Shown: positions 25,670 through 33,876 of the stretch, piece after piece
Numbering within the stretch: position 1 is the stretch's first letter
Layout of the letters: every line of letters begins with the position of its first letter
Origin: Nonomuraea jiangxiensis
Lineage (GTDB): Bacteria > Actinomycetota > Actinomycetes > Streptosporangiales > Streptosporangiaceae
Reading direction: 5' to 3'
Length of the DNA stretch: 64,000 bases
NCBI RefSeq assembly: GCF_900099965.1
Contig: NZ_FNDJ01000014.1
Location: 124,001-188,000 of the forward strand
Program-made: the position numbers and the translations under genes
Notes under the pieces: generated by a model
The model's input: the letters and a program-made list of their open reading frames with translations, nothing else
Databases searched by the model: none
What the model was told of the DNA's origin: nothing

Positions 25670-28024
25670 ATGCCGCGACCTCCCGAATTCAGCAACCTTC
25701 CGGCCGAGCCGAACACGTTCGTGGGCCGGGAGTCCGATGTGGACGAGCTCGTCCACCTGATGCGTGTCTCGCGCGCCGTGACCCTGTGCGGCGCGGGCGG
25801 CATCGGGAAGACGCGGCTGGCCCTGCGGCTGGCCGCCAGGGTCGCACGCGATCACCCTGACGGCGTGTGCCTGATCGAGCTGGCCGATCTGGAGAAGGGC
25901 GAGCTCAGGAGACATGTCGCCGGCGTGCTGCGCATCACGGGGAAAGTGGCCGAGAAGATCGGCGGGCGGCGGGTGCTGTTGCTGCTCGACAACTGCGAGG
26001 CGGTGGTGGGCGAGTGCGCGGAGTTGTGCCGCGACCTGCTGGGCGCCTGTCCCGGGTTGACCGTGCTGGCCACCAGCCGTGAGCCGCTGCGGGTGCCGGG
26101 TGAGACGGTGTGGCGGGTGCCGCCGCTGTCGGTGGACGGGGTGGAGAGCGAGGCCGTGCGGCTGTTCGTGGCCAGGGCCGGCGCCGCCAGGCCCGGCTTC
26201 GAGCTGACCGCCGAGACGAGACCGCTGGTCGTGGAGCTGTGCCAGGCGCTCGACGGGTTGCCGCTGGCGATCGAGCTGGCCGCCGCGATGGTCCGGGTCC
26301 TGTCCGTGGGGCAGCTCGTCGAGCGGCTGGACGACCGGTTCAGGTTGCTGGCGGGCGGCGCGCGGACGGCTCCGGCCCGGCACCGCACGCTCCGGGCCGC
26401 GGTCGACTGGAGCTACCGGCTGCTCAGCCGGCAGGAACGGCTGTTGCTGCGCCGTACGGCCGCCTTCCGCTCCTCCTGGACGCTGGACCTGGCCGAAGAG
26501 GTGTGCTCGGGCCCCGGTCTGCCGGAGGAGGAGGTGCTGCCCAGGCTCTGCGACCTGGTCGACAAGTCGCTGGTCGCGGTCGACGGCGAGATCGCGGGCC
26601 AGGCGCGCTACCGGCTGCTGGAGACCGTACGCGAATACGCCCTGGAACAGCTCGCCGACTCCGGTGAGGAGGCCGAGCTGCGGCGGCGGCACCTGAAGGC
26701 GCTGGCCAGGTGGGCGATCGAGTTCCGGCGGGCACTGGCGCCGGGCGCGCGCACGTCGTGGCCGGTGCTGGAGCGGTTCGTCAACCTGTTCGACGGGCTC
26801 AAGGTCGAGCTCGGCTCGGCCTGCGACTGGGCGATCGCCATCGGGCTGCCCGAGACCGCGCTCGGCCTGCTCACCGACACGCGCTTCCTGCTGATCGGCA
26901 GCGGCCGGAAGCTCGACATGGCCGAGCGGCTCGACCGGCTGCTGGCCCTCGACGCCCCGCAGGTGCGGTCGGGCCTGCGCGGGCAGGCCACCACCCTGCG
27001 CGGCGAACTGGCCGCGGTGGCGGGGGACATGGAGCCGGCGCTGCGGTGGGCCACGGCCGGGCTGGAGTTGTGCCGCGCCGCGGACGACCCGTACGGCGAG
27101 GCCATCGCGCTCATCCTGCTGGCCCGGCTCACCGGCGATCAGGACAACCTCACTCGGGCGCTGGAGATCGCCAGGCGGTCCGGCGACCTCATCCTGGAGT
27201 CGCAGGCCCAGGGCGCCAAGGCCGGTTTCGGCCTGTACCAGGGCCGGCTGCACGAGGCGCAGCGGGCGTTCGAGAAGATGTTGTCGATCAGCGAGGAGCT
27301 CGACAACCACTACGGACAGACCCTCGGGCACATCGGCCTCGCCCAGGTGGCCAGGCGCTCGGGCGACCCCGCGACGGCCCAGCGGCACTACGAGTCGGGG
27401 CTGCGCCTGCTGCGCGGCGTGGACGCCCGGCAGCAGATCGTGAGCTGCCTGGCCGGGCTGGGCTCGGTCGCGCTGGACCGGGGCGACCTGGTGGAGGCGA
27501 GGGCGAGGCTCACCGAGGCGCTGGTGCTCAGCCGCGACGCGGGGCTGCGGTCCGGCATCGTCCGGCGGCTGGAGGCATGGGCGAGCCTGGTCACGGCCGA
27601 GGGCGACCACCGGCGCGGGGTCCTGCTGGCCGCCGCCTCGGTCACGCTGCGCGGACGCCAGCCGGACGCCCGGACCGAGGACGTCCTGCGCCCGGCGCGG
27701 ACCAGGCTGGGCGAGGCCGTGGTCGGGGTGCTGTGGGCGGAGGGAACATCCATGACCGCCGACCAGGCGGTGGCCTGCGCGCTCGACGGGGCGATGCCCG
27801 ATCCGCCGGCCGAACCGGTCGTCCCGATCGGCCAGGAGAGCAGGCTCACGGCCCGGGAACGGGAGATCGCCGACCTGGTCGCCAGGGGGTTGAGCAACCG
27901 GGCCATCGCCGACGAACTGGTCATCAGCCCGGCGACCGCCGCCCGGCACGTGGCCAACATCCTGGCCAAGCTGGGGTTCTCCACGCGTACACAGATCGCC
28001 ACATGGGTGATCGGCAGCCGTTGA
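25670..28024 (+). CDS. STAND ATPase regulator with C-terminal LuxR HTH (module 3)
   Basis: Third paralogue, 784 residues: NLPAEPNTFVGRESDVDEL, Walker A GAGGIGKTRLAL (about residues 45-56), Walker B LLLLDNCEAVVGECAEL, ATSREPLRVPGETVWRVPPL, winged helix, TPR-like region about 380-680, then LTAREREIADLVARGLSNRA and ISPATAARHVANILAKLGF as the LuxR HTH. It is more diverged from modules 1 and 2 than they are from each other. ATG 25670 (or the overlapping GTG 25667) lies seven bases after CACACT, so it may be leaderless. Its companion short adenylate-domain gene is downstream, 409 bases away, rather than upstream. Confidence 0.9.
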   Translation: MPRPPEFSNLPAEPNTFVGRESDVDELVHLMRVSRAVTLCGAGGIGKTRLALRLAARVARDHPDGVCLIELADLEKGELRRHVAGVLRITGKVAEKIGGRRVLLLLDNCEAVVGECAELCRDLLGACPGLTVLATSREPLRVPGETVWRVPPLSVDGVESEAVRLFVARAGAARPGFELTAETRPLVVELCQALDGLPLAIELAAAMVRVLSVGQLVERLDDRFRLLAGGARTAPARHRTLRAAVDWSYRLLSRQERLLLRRTAAFRSSWTLDLAEEVCSGPGLPEEEVLPRLCDLVDKSLVAVDGEIAGQARYRLLETVREYALEQLADSGEEAELRRRHLKALARWAIEFRRALAPGARTSWPVLERFVNLFDGLKVELGSACDWAIAIGLPETALGLLTDTRFLLIGSGRKLDMAERLDRLLALDAPQVRSGLRGQATTLRGELAAVAGDMEPALRWATAGLELCRAADDPYGEAIALILLARLTGDQDNLTRALEIARRSGDLILESQAQGAKAGFGLYQGRLHEAQRAFEKMLSISEELDNHYGQTLGHIGLAQVARRSGDPATAQRHYESGLRLLRGVDARQQIVSCLAGLGSVALDRGDLVEARARLTEALVLSRDAGLRSGIVRRLEAWASLVTAEGDHRRGVLLAAASVTLRGRQPDARTEDVLRPARTRLGEAVVGVLWAEGTSMTADQAVACALDGAMPDPPAEPVVPIGQESRLTAREREIADLVARGLSNRAIADELVISPATAARHVANILAKLGFSTRTQIATWVIGSR

Positions 28025-28369
28025 ATCCCACCTCGTCTCTACACATGTCGGTGCCCGGCCGCTTACACCATCGAATGGCCATGTCAACGCATGTGCGGTC
28101 ACCCCTGCGGATCTACCGTTGCTTCGTGTGATCGACCACACCGCGTGTTCGTCGCCCCACGTGCCGGGGCCGTCGCGGCCGATCGATCGGGGACGTCACG
28201 CGTCCGTACGGGGTTGGGCCTCCTCGGAGGGGTGGAGGCCCGGCTCTGGGCGCGTGACAGCGGGCTCGAGTCGCGCAGGGCTCGGGCCCGCCCACACACG
28301 GGGACGTATGAACCCCGGGAAATGTGCCCAAGCGGACGCGCACGGCAGCGGCAAAGTGGTGGCCCGGAA
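28025..28369. other. Intergenic region between STAND-LuxR 3 and its companion gene
   Basis: I see no supported gene here. A small frame (28119-28388) has no recognisable or well-behaved protein. The stretch contains a hairpin with perfect 8-bp arms, GGGCCTCC (28216-28223) and GGAGGCCC (28234-28241), which may end the LuxR transcript. A leaderless-like TACCGT six bases before GTG 28125 leads straight into a stop codon. Confidence 0.5.
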
Positions 28370-28426
28370 TGCATATTGGCCTACATAGATCGGTGGATGC
28401 TGCGTTCGCCCCGCCGGTCATACGTT
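28370..28426 (+). promoter_or_regulatory. Leaderless promoter and putative operator of third short adenylate-domain gene
   Basis: TACGTT (28421-28426) precedes ATG 28434 by seven bases. Upstream are TGCATATT (28370-28377), CCTACATAG (28380-28388) and GGTGGATGC (28392-28400). CCTACATAG with GGTGG-TGC also occurs at 10431-10447, and TGCATATT at 13757, so this site carries elements of both other modules. Confidence 0.6.
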
Positions 28427-28433
28427 GTCGGGC

Positions 28434-29204
28434 ATGAAGCCCACCGCCTCGACCACCGGCACCGTGATCCACGAGGTGTTCCGCCGGGCCTACGAGCGCG
28501 GCGACCGGCCGGCGCTCGTCGATCTGCGCGGCGGTCACGTCTACGGCTACCGCAGGCTGGTGACCGAGGTGACCAGGGCGGCCTCCGGGCTGGTGCGCCG
28601 GGGCGCCCGGCGTGACCAGGTGGTGGGGGTCCACGTCTCCACGGCGGGCGCGCAGACGCTGGCGGTGCACACCGTGCTGGCGGCGGGCGGGGTGGCGGCG
28701 CCGATCGATCCCCGGCTCGGGGCGGGGGAGGTGGCCGCGTGGTTGCGGGCGTGCGACGCCCGTACGTTGATCACCACGCCCGACCTGGCCGAGACCGCGA
28801 CGCTGGCGGCGGAGGAGTCACGGGTGCGCCAGGTCGTCTCGCTGGGCGCGGCGCTCGACACGATCGACTTCCGCAGCCTGCTCACGCTGGAGCCCACCGC
28901 GCTGCCCGCGCTCGACGCCAAGCGCCAGGACGCCCTCGTGCTGGCCGACGGCCGCATGTCGCACGCCGACCTGCTGGCCCGGATGGCCGAGCTCGACCTG
29001 CCCGTACGCCTGGCCGAGTCCGACGTGGTGCTGGCCACCTGGCTCCCCGACGGCGGTTGCGAGCTGCCTGCCCTGGTCGGGCTGGGCGTGTCGAAGGGGG
29101 CGCTGGTGGTCGCCGTGGGCGGCGGTGACCTGCCCGGCACCAGCCACGACTTCAGCGTCACCGTCGTCACGAGCCCGCGGGGGACGCTGGAACGCATCCG
29201 CTGA
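28434..29204 (+). CDS. Truncated adenylate-forming-domain protein lacking the P-loop (module 3)
   Basis: 256-residue paralogue of the 10495 protein. The N-terminal AMP-binding pattern is clear: GDRPALVDLRGGHVYGYRRL, AASGLVRRGARRDQVVGVHV, then VLAAGGVAAPIDPRLGAGEV. Where active enzymes have the Ser/Thr/Gly-rich ATP loop it has DALVLADGRMSHADLLARM, and after a mid-domain-like LAESDVVLATWLPDGGCELP with GVSKGALVVAV it ends, so the A5-A10 motifs and lid are missing. ATG 28434 is set by the TAN3T -10 seven bases upstream. Catalysis is unlikely; ligand sensing or protein contact is inferred. It may pair with the STAND-LuxR encoded at 25670. Confidence 0.75.
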   Translation: MKPTASTTGTVIHEVFRRAYERGDRPALVDLRGGHVYGYRRLVTEVTRAASGLVRRGARRDQVVGVHVSTAGAQTLAVHTVLAAGGVAAPIDPRLGAGEVAAWLRACDARTLITTPDLAETATLAAEESRVRQVVSLGAALDTIDFRSLLTLEPTALPALDAKRQDALVLADGRMSHADLLARMAELDLPVRLAESDVVLATWLPDGGCELPALVGLGVSKGALVVAVGGGDLPGTSHDFSVTVVTSPRGTLERIR

Positions 29205-29221
29205 AAGCGCGGAGCGGCGGC

Positions 29222-29249
29222 GGCCCCCAGCGAGCGGCCCCCAGCGAGC
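29222..29249. repeat. Perfect 14-bp tandem duplication
   Basis: GGCCCCCAGCGAGC occurs twice in a row (29222-29235 and 29236-29249) in the convergent intergenic region after the third short adenylate-domain gene. Degenerate TCAGGGG-type repeats follow up to 29345. This is probably simple replication slippage. Confidence 0.6.
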
Positions 29250-29334
29250 GGCGGACGGGGTGCGGCGACCAAGATACGGCCCCAGGCGGCGGGGTTCAGG
29301 GGGTGGGTTCAGGCCGGGCGGCGTCAGGGGTGGG

Positions 29335-30342
29335 TCAGGGGGTGGCCACGTGTGCGAGGGGTTCGCCGCGGACATAGCGGGCCACGTCGGCGGCCACGAT
29401 CGCCGCCGCCTTCATCGCCGTCTCCTTGCTGGCGCCCGCCAGGTGCGGGGTCATCACCAGGTTCGGGGTGGTGAGCAGGCGCGAGCCGGGCGGGATGGGC
29501 TCCTCGGGGAAGACGTCCATCGCGGCGCCGAACAGGTGGCCCGAGTCCAGCGCGTCGCACAGGGCGTCGTAGTCCAGCAGCGCGCCCCGGGCGCAGTTGA
29601 CGAGGACCGAGCCCCGGGGCATGGCGGCGATCTCGGCCGCGCCGATCATGCCGGCGGTCTCGGCGGTGGCGCGGGCGTGCAGGGAGACGAAACGGGCGCG
29701 TTCCAGCAGCTCGGACAGGCCCACCCCGCCGCCGGGCACGTCCGCGTACGGGTCGTGGACGAGCACGTTCGCGCCGAAGCCTTCGAGCATGCGGGCCACG
29801 CGGCGGCCGATCGCGCCGTAGCCGATCAGGCCCACCGTGCTGCCCTCCAGCTCGGGGCCGACGTTGTCGTACATGTAGTAGTCGCCCCGCCACACGCCCC
29901 CGGCCAGGTCGGCGTGCGTCTGGGGGATCCGGCGGGTGGCCGCCAGCAGCATGGCCAGGGTGTGCTCGGCGGTGGCCACCGCGTTGCGGCCCGGCGCGTA
30001 CGTCACCGCCACCCCGGCCCGCGCGGCCGCCTCCAGGTTGGCGTTCACCGGCCCGCCCCGGCTCACGCAGAACAGCCGCAGGTCGGGAGAGGCATCCAGA
30101 ACGCGCTTGGTCAGCGGGGCCATCTGTGTCACGCAGACCTCGACGCCCCGCAGCGCCTCGATCAGCTCGTCCTCCACGTCAGAGGCCTCGTCCACCTCGC
30201 CCACCCGGCCGAACGGCTCCACCGGCCACGGCAACGTCAGCTCGCGTACGTCCACCTCGCCGGGAACCTCGCGTCTGAGCGCGTCGATGAGCAGGCGGTT
30301 CTGGACGAAGTGATCGCCCGCGGCGAGGACTCGGATGCTCAA
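29335..30342 (-). CDS. D-isomer-specific 2-hydroxyacid dehydrogenase
   Basis: NAD(P)-linked oxidoreductase, 335 residues. The cofactor domain has VGLIGYGAIGRRVARMLEGF (about residues 155-174). Catalytic Arg lies in VNCARGALLDYDAL, Glu in DVFPEEPIPPGS, and His in TPHLAGASKETAM. The protein starts at TTG 30342 (LSIRVLAAGD), whose bases overlap the stop of the phosphatase gene as TTGA, with GGAG about ten bases upstream; such coupling is common within operons. It is the last gene of the SorC-controlled sugar operon and probably oxidises or reduces a pathway hydroxyacid. The substrate is unknown. Confidence 0.9.
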   Translation of the reverse strand: MSIRVLAAGDHFVQNRLLIDALRREVPGEVDVRELTLPWPVEPFGRVGEVDEASDVEDELIEALRGVEVCVTQMAPLTKRVLDASPDLRLFCVSRGGPVNANLEAAARAGVAVTYAPGRNAVATAEHTLAMLLAATRRIPQTHADLAGGVWRGDYYMYDNVGPELEGSTVGLIGYGAIGRRVARMLEGFGANVLVHDPYADVPGGGVGLSELLERARFVSLHARATAETAGMIGAAEIAAMPRGSVLVNCARGALLDYDALCDALDSGHLFGAAMDVFPEEPIPPGSRLLTTPNLVMTPHLAGASKETAMKAAAIVAADVARYVRGEPLAHVATP

Positions 30343-30962
30343 CGAACGGCTCCAATCGGGGAGTTGAACTGCAATATCGCGACCCGCCCGGTGCCGGACC
30401 CCGGCAGGCGCAGCTCTGTCAGGGCGCAGTTGTCCAGGCGCGGGAACAACCGGCGGTATTCGCCGAGCGGGACCCCGATGAGCCGGCACAGGGCGAGCCG
30501 GATGGCGGTCGTGTGGGCGACCACCAGCACGCGCCCGCCGGGATGCGCGGCGGCGATGTCGCGCAGCGCGGCGACGAACCGGTCGGCGGCCGCGTGCGGA
30601 TCCTCGCCGCCGGGCAGCGGGTGCCGCGCCGGGTCGGCCTCGAACGCCGCGCGTGCCTGCGGGAACCGCTCCGCCATCTCCGCCGAGGTCAAGCCGTCGC
30701 CCTCGCCGAAGTCCAGCTCGCGCAGCCTGGCGTCCACCTGGAGCGGCAGGCCGGCCCGCTCCGCGCCGGCGGCGGCGGTGATCCTGGCCCGGCTGAGCGT
30801 GGAGGCCCACACGCCCGCCAGGCCGGCGCCCGCCGCCCAGCCGGCGAGCCGGGCGGCCTGGTCGAGGCCGCGCGGGGTGAGGTCGATGTCGCTGATCCCG
30901 GCATAGCGGTTCTCGGCGTGCCAGACGGTCTCGCCGTGGCGGACCAGGACGAGGTCGGTCAT
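30339..30962 (-). CDS. Histidine phosphatase family protein
   Basis: Phosphoglycerate-mutase-like phosphatase, 207 residues. The phospho-accepting motif LVRHGETVWHAENRYAG is at residues 6-22, the second Arg in STLSRARITAAA, the acid in LRELDFGEGDGL, and the second catalytic His in VLVVAHTTAIRLALC (about 149). It overlaps the kinase gene upstream and the dehydrogenase downstream by four bases each, so it belongs to the sugar operon. A phosphatase beside two kinases suggests dephosphorylation of a pathway sugar phosphate, which is inference from context. Confidence 0.92.
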   Translation of the reverse strand: MTDLVLVRHGETVWHAENRYAGISDIDLTPRGLDQAARLAGWAAGAGLAGVWASTLSRARITAAAGAERAGLPLQVDARLRELDFGEGDGLTSAEMAERFPQARAAFEADPARHPLPGGEDPHAAADRFVAALRDIAAAHPGGRVLVVAHTTAIRLALCRLIGVPLGEYRRLFPRLDNCALTELRLPGSGTGRVAILQFNSPIGAVR

Positions 30963-32404
30963 ACGGCGGTCCTCTCGCGGGCGTGTTGCGCGGCGGTCGG
31001 GTCGAGCCAGCCGCGCCGTTCCAGTTCGGCGACGAAGCGCAGGTACGGCTCGCGCAGGTCGGCCCCGGACGGGTCGACGACGGCCCGGGTTCTGATCATG
31101 CCGCCGGGGTGCCCGGCCGCGAGCACGGCCATGCCCAGGGCGGGCTCGGCGTTCTCACGCAGCGTCACGGGACGGCCCAGGACGTCGGCGCGCAGCCGGG
31201 TCCAGTACGCGCTGCGGGTGGCGCCGCCGGTCAGGATGATCTCGCCGTCCACCGGGGCGCCGAGCAGGTCGAGGTAGTCGAAGCAGAGGCGCTCGACGAA
31301 GGCCGCGCCGAGCAGGATCGCGGCGTAGCGCTCGACGTCGTCGGCGGGCTCGCCCAGGGTGAACGTCTCGGCCTCCGGGGCGGCGAAGGGGAACCGCTCA
31401 CCACGGGACACCAGCGGATACGTGACAGGCAGGTCCGGGCCGGCAGGGCGGCCCCCGGCGCCGAAGCGGCTGTCGGCCTGGGCGCTGAGGGCGTCGAGGT
31501 CGCGGCCCGGCAGGTCGCGGGTCAGCGCGCCCGCCCCCGTGCTGGACGCCCCGCCCGGCAGCCACGAGCCGTCGGGCGCGCGGTGCGAGTACACCACCCC
31601 CAGCGGGTCGTGGATCAGCTCCTTCGTCACGCCCTTCAGCACCAGCGTCGTGCCCAGGACCGAGTTCCAGCTCCCGGCCAGCAGGGCGCCCGCGCCGAGC
31701 TGGGCGGCGCAGCCGTCCGTGGTGCCCGCGATCACCGGGGTGCCGGCCGGGATGCCGGTCTCCTCGGCGGCCCGCGCGTCCACCACGCCCAGCCGGGTGC
31801 CGGGCCGCACGACCGCGGGCAGGATCTCCGCGGGCACGCCGAGCGCGTCGAACACCTCCGCGGGCCAGCGCTCCTCGATCAGGTCCACGCCGGTCTTGAG
31901 CGCGTTGCTCAGGTCGGTGGCCACCTCGTGCCCGACGAGCCGCCGGTTGACGAAGTCGCTCTGATGGGCCAGCCGGGCTCCGGCGGGCGCCTCCCCGAGC
32001 AGCCACAGCAGCTTCGGCAGCGCCCAGTTGGGCTGCATGCGCCGGTAGCCGAGCCGCTCCCAGACGGGCGCGCCCACCTCGTTGACCCGGTCGGCGGAGG
32101 CCCGGCGGTCGTCGTACATGAGCGCGGGTGTCAGTGCCCGGCCGTGGGCGTCGGTGAGCAGGAGCGTTCCAGAGGTCGCGGCCACCGCCACGCCCTCGAT
32201 CCGCCCGGGTGGCCCGTCGCGCAGCGCCTCCCGGGTGGCGGCGGCGAGCTCGCGCCACCACTGCTCGGGGTCCTGCTCGTGCCGGGGCCCGTCGCGGTGG
32301 CTGGTCAGCGGGCGGCTCGCGGTGCCGAGCACCCGGCCGTCCCCGGTGACGGCCAGCGCGCGCACGCTCTGCGTGCCCAGGTCGATGCCGATCCACCCGC
32401 TCAT
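30959..32404 (-). CDS. FGGY-family carbohydrate kinase (first of two, downstream copy)
   Basis: ATP-dependent sugar or polyol kinase, 481 residues. The phosphate loop IGIDLGTQSVRALAV is at the N-terminus, the substrate-side Asp in ALMYDDRRASADRV (about residue 95), the ADENOSINE-pocket block in AGTTDGCAAQLGAGAL (about 245), and the C-terminal GGATRSAYWTRLRADVLGRP. It looks closest to xylulokinase/ribulokinase-like members. ATG 32404 overlaps the stop of the preceding kinase as ATGA. Both kinases are intact and only distantly alike, so they should phosphorylate different intermediates. Confidence 0.9.
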   Translation of the reverse strand: MSGWIGIDLGTQSVRALAVTGDGRVLGTASRPLTSHRDGPRHEQDPEQWWRELAAATREALRDGPPGRIEGVAVAATSGTLLLTDAHGRALTPALMYDDRRASADRVNEVGAPVWERLGYRRMQPNWALPKLLWLLGEAPAGARLAHQSDFVNRRLVGHEVATDLSNALKTGVDLIEERWPAEVFDALGVPAEILPAVVRPGTRLGVVDARAAEETGIPAGTPVIAGTTDGCAAQLGAGALLAGSWNSVLGTTLVLKGVTKELIHDPLGVVYSHRAPDGSWLPGGASSTGAGALTRDLPGRDLDALSAQADSRFGAGGRPAGPDLPVTYPLVSRGERFPFAAPEAETFTLGEPADDVERYAAILLGAAFVERLCFDYLDLLGAPVDGEIILTGGATRSAYWTRLRADVLGRPVTLRENAEPALGMAVLAAGHPGGMIRTRAVVDPSGADLREPYLRFVAELERRGWLDPTAAQHARERTAV

Positions 32405-33876
32405 GTACGGTCCCTCATCCCGGCCAGCAGCGGCCACGTGCCCGCGCTGGTCCCGCGCAAGGTCAGGAAGTCGTCGAACAGCCTGGCATAGAAGGCGTGG
32501 CGGGCGGGGTCGGGCTCGACCGCGTCGCGCAGCCGTACGTGCTGGGCGGCGGCGGCCGGGACGGACGTCGCGGCACCGGTGGCCGCCAGCCCCACCAGGT
32601 ACGCCCCCCGCGCCCCCACCTCGGCGTCGGCGGGACGGCGGACGGGCAGACCGGTGACGTCGGCGATCAGCGAGAGCCAGGGGGCACTGGCCGCGCCGCC
32701 CCCGCACACCCGCAACTCGGTTGGCGCCGCCCCCGTGGCCGCCAGGCAGTCGCGGATGACCATGGTGAGCCCTTCGAGCGCGGCCCTGGCGACGTGCTCG
32801 CGGCCGTGCTCGAACGACATGCCCAGCAACGAGCCCCTGGCCAGCGGATCGGAGAAGGGGGCCCGCTCACCGGCGGGCGACAGGTACGGCAGCAACGTCA
32901 GCCCGCCCGCCCCCGGCGGGCTCAGGACGGCCAGCTCGCCCAGCTCGGCGGGGCCGGCCAGCCCCAGCAGGCGGCACGTCCACTGCACCACCTCCGTGCC
33001 CGCGAACGTGGGGAAGGCCCGCAGATAGCCGCCGGGCAGCGCGATCGTGATGCCGGTCGGCTCGCCGTCCAGGCCGGGCGTCTCGACGATGACCTCGGTG
33101 CAGAGCGTGGTGCCGAGGATGCCGCACGCCTGCCCGGCCGTGACCGCCCCCGCGCCCAGCGCCGTCGCGGCGATGTCGTAGGGAGCCATGACGACCGGGG
33201 TCCCGGCGGCCAGGCCGAGCGTGGTGGCAGCGGCCGGGGTCAGCTCGGCGACCGGGCAGGAGCGGATGGGCGGCAGCAGCCGCTCGGCCCACTCCAGGCC
33301 GAACATGGCCGCCAGCGCCGGCGAGTACGCCCGCGCCCGCAGGTCCATGAACGGCGCCGACGCGTCGGACTCCTCGGCCACCACCTCACCGGTCATCCGC
33401 GCGTAGATCCAGCCGCCGCAGGTCAGCAGGGCGCTCGACCGGTCGAGCCGGCCGGGGTCATGCGCGCGCAGCCAGGTCAGGATGGCGTGCGGCAGCCCGG
33501 AGGCCGCCGAGGAGCCGTTCAGCCGGAACGCCGCCGTGGCCAGCCCCGCCCGCGTCCAGGCGTCCACGGTGGCGGCGGCCCTGGCGTCGTTCCACAGGAT
33601 CGCGGGGCCGGTCGGCTCGCCGTGCTCGTCGACCAGCCAGCAGCCGTCGCCCTGCGCCGTGACCGCCACGAACTCGACCTCGCCCACCCGGGCGGCGACC
33701 TCGCGCACGGTGTCCGCGACCGCGTCCCAGACCGCGTCCATGTCCTGCTCGGCATGGCCCGGGGCGGGCCTGGACACCGTGGTCTCCCGCCGCGCGACGG
33801 CCGACTCTGCGCCCGACGCGTCGTACCCGACCGCCTTGATGACCGTGGTGCCCGCGTCCACGCAGATGATCGCCAT
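32401..33876 (-). CDS. FGGY-family carbohydrate kinase (upstream copy, tetritol-kinase-like)
   Basis: ATP-dependent kinase, 491 residues. The N-terminal phosphate loop is ICVDAGTTVIKAVGYDASGA. VTAQGDGCWLVDEHGEPTGP and AILWNDARAAATVDAW give the sugar-site Asp, and APYDIAATALGAGAV (about residue 240) and LRVCGGGAASAPWLSLIADV complete the fold. These blocks recall erythritol kinase EryA (TGQGDGTWLV) more than xylulokinase. A tetritol or pentitol substrate is therefore a reasonable guess, not a conclusion. ATG 33876 shares one base with the permease stop (TGATG), indicating tight coupling. Confidence 0.9.
   Translation of the reverse strand: MAIICVDAGTTVIKAVGYDASGAESAVARRETTVSRPAPGHAEQDMDAVWDAVADTVREVAARVGEVEFVAVTAQGDGCWLVDEHGEPTGPAILWNDARAAATVDAWTRAGLATAAFRLNGSSAASGLPHAILTWLRAHDPGRLDRSSALLTCGGWIYARMTGEVVAEESDASAPFMDLRARAYSPALAAMFGLEWAERLLPPIRSCPVAELTPAAATTLGLAAGTPVVMAPYDIAATALGAGAVTAGQACGILGTTLCTEVIVETPGLDGEPTGITIALPGGYLRAFPTFAGTEVVQWTCRLLGLAGPAELGELAVLSPPGAGGLTLLPYLSPAGERAPFSDPLARGSLLGMSFEHGREHVARAALEGLTMVIRDCLAATGAAPTELRVCGGGAASAPWLSLIADVTGLPVRRPADAEVGARGAYLVGLAATGAATSVPAAAAQHVRLRDAVEPDPARHAFYARLFDDFLTLRGTSAGTWPLLAGMRDRT

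Noticed and set aside
28119..28388. 89-codon frame between STAND-LuxR 3 and its companion
   Set aside because: No recognisable pattern, Arg/Gly/Ser/Pro rich, no ribosome site, and it runs into the companion's operator.
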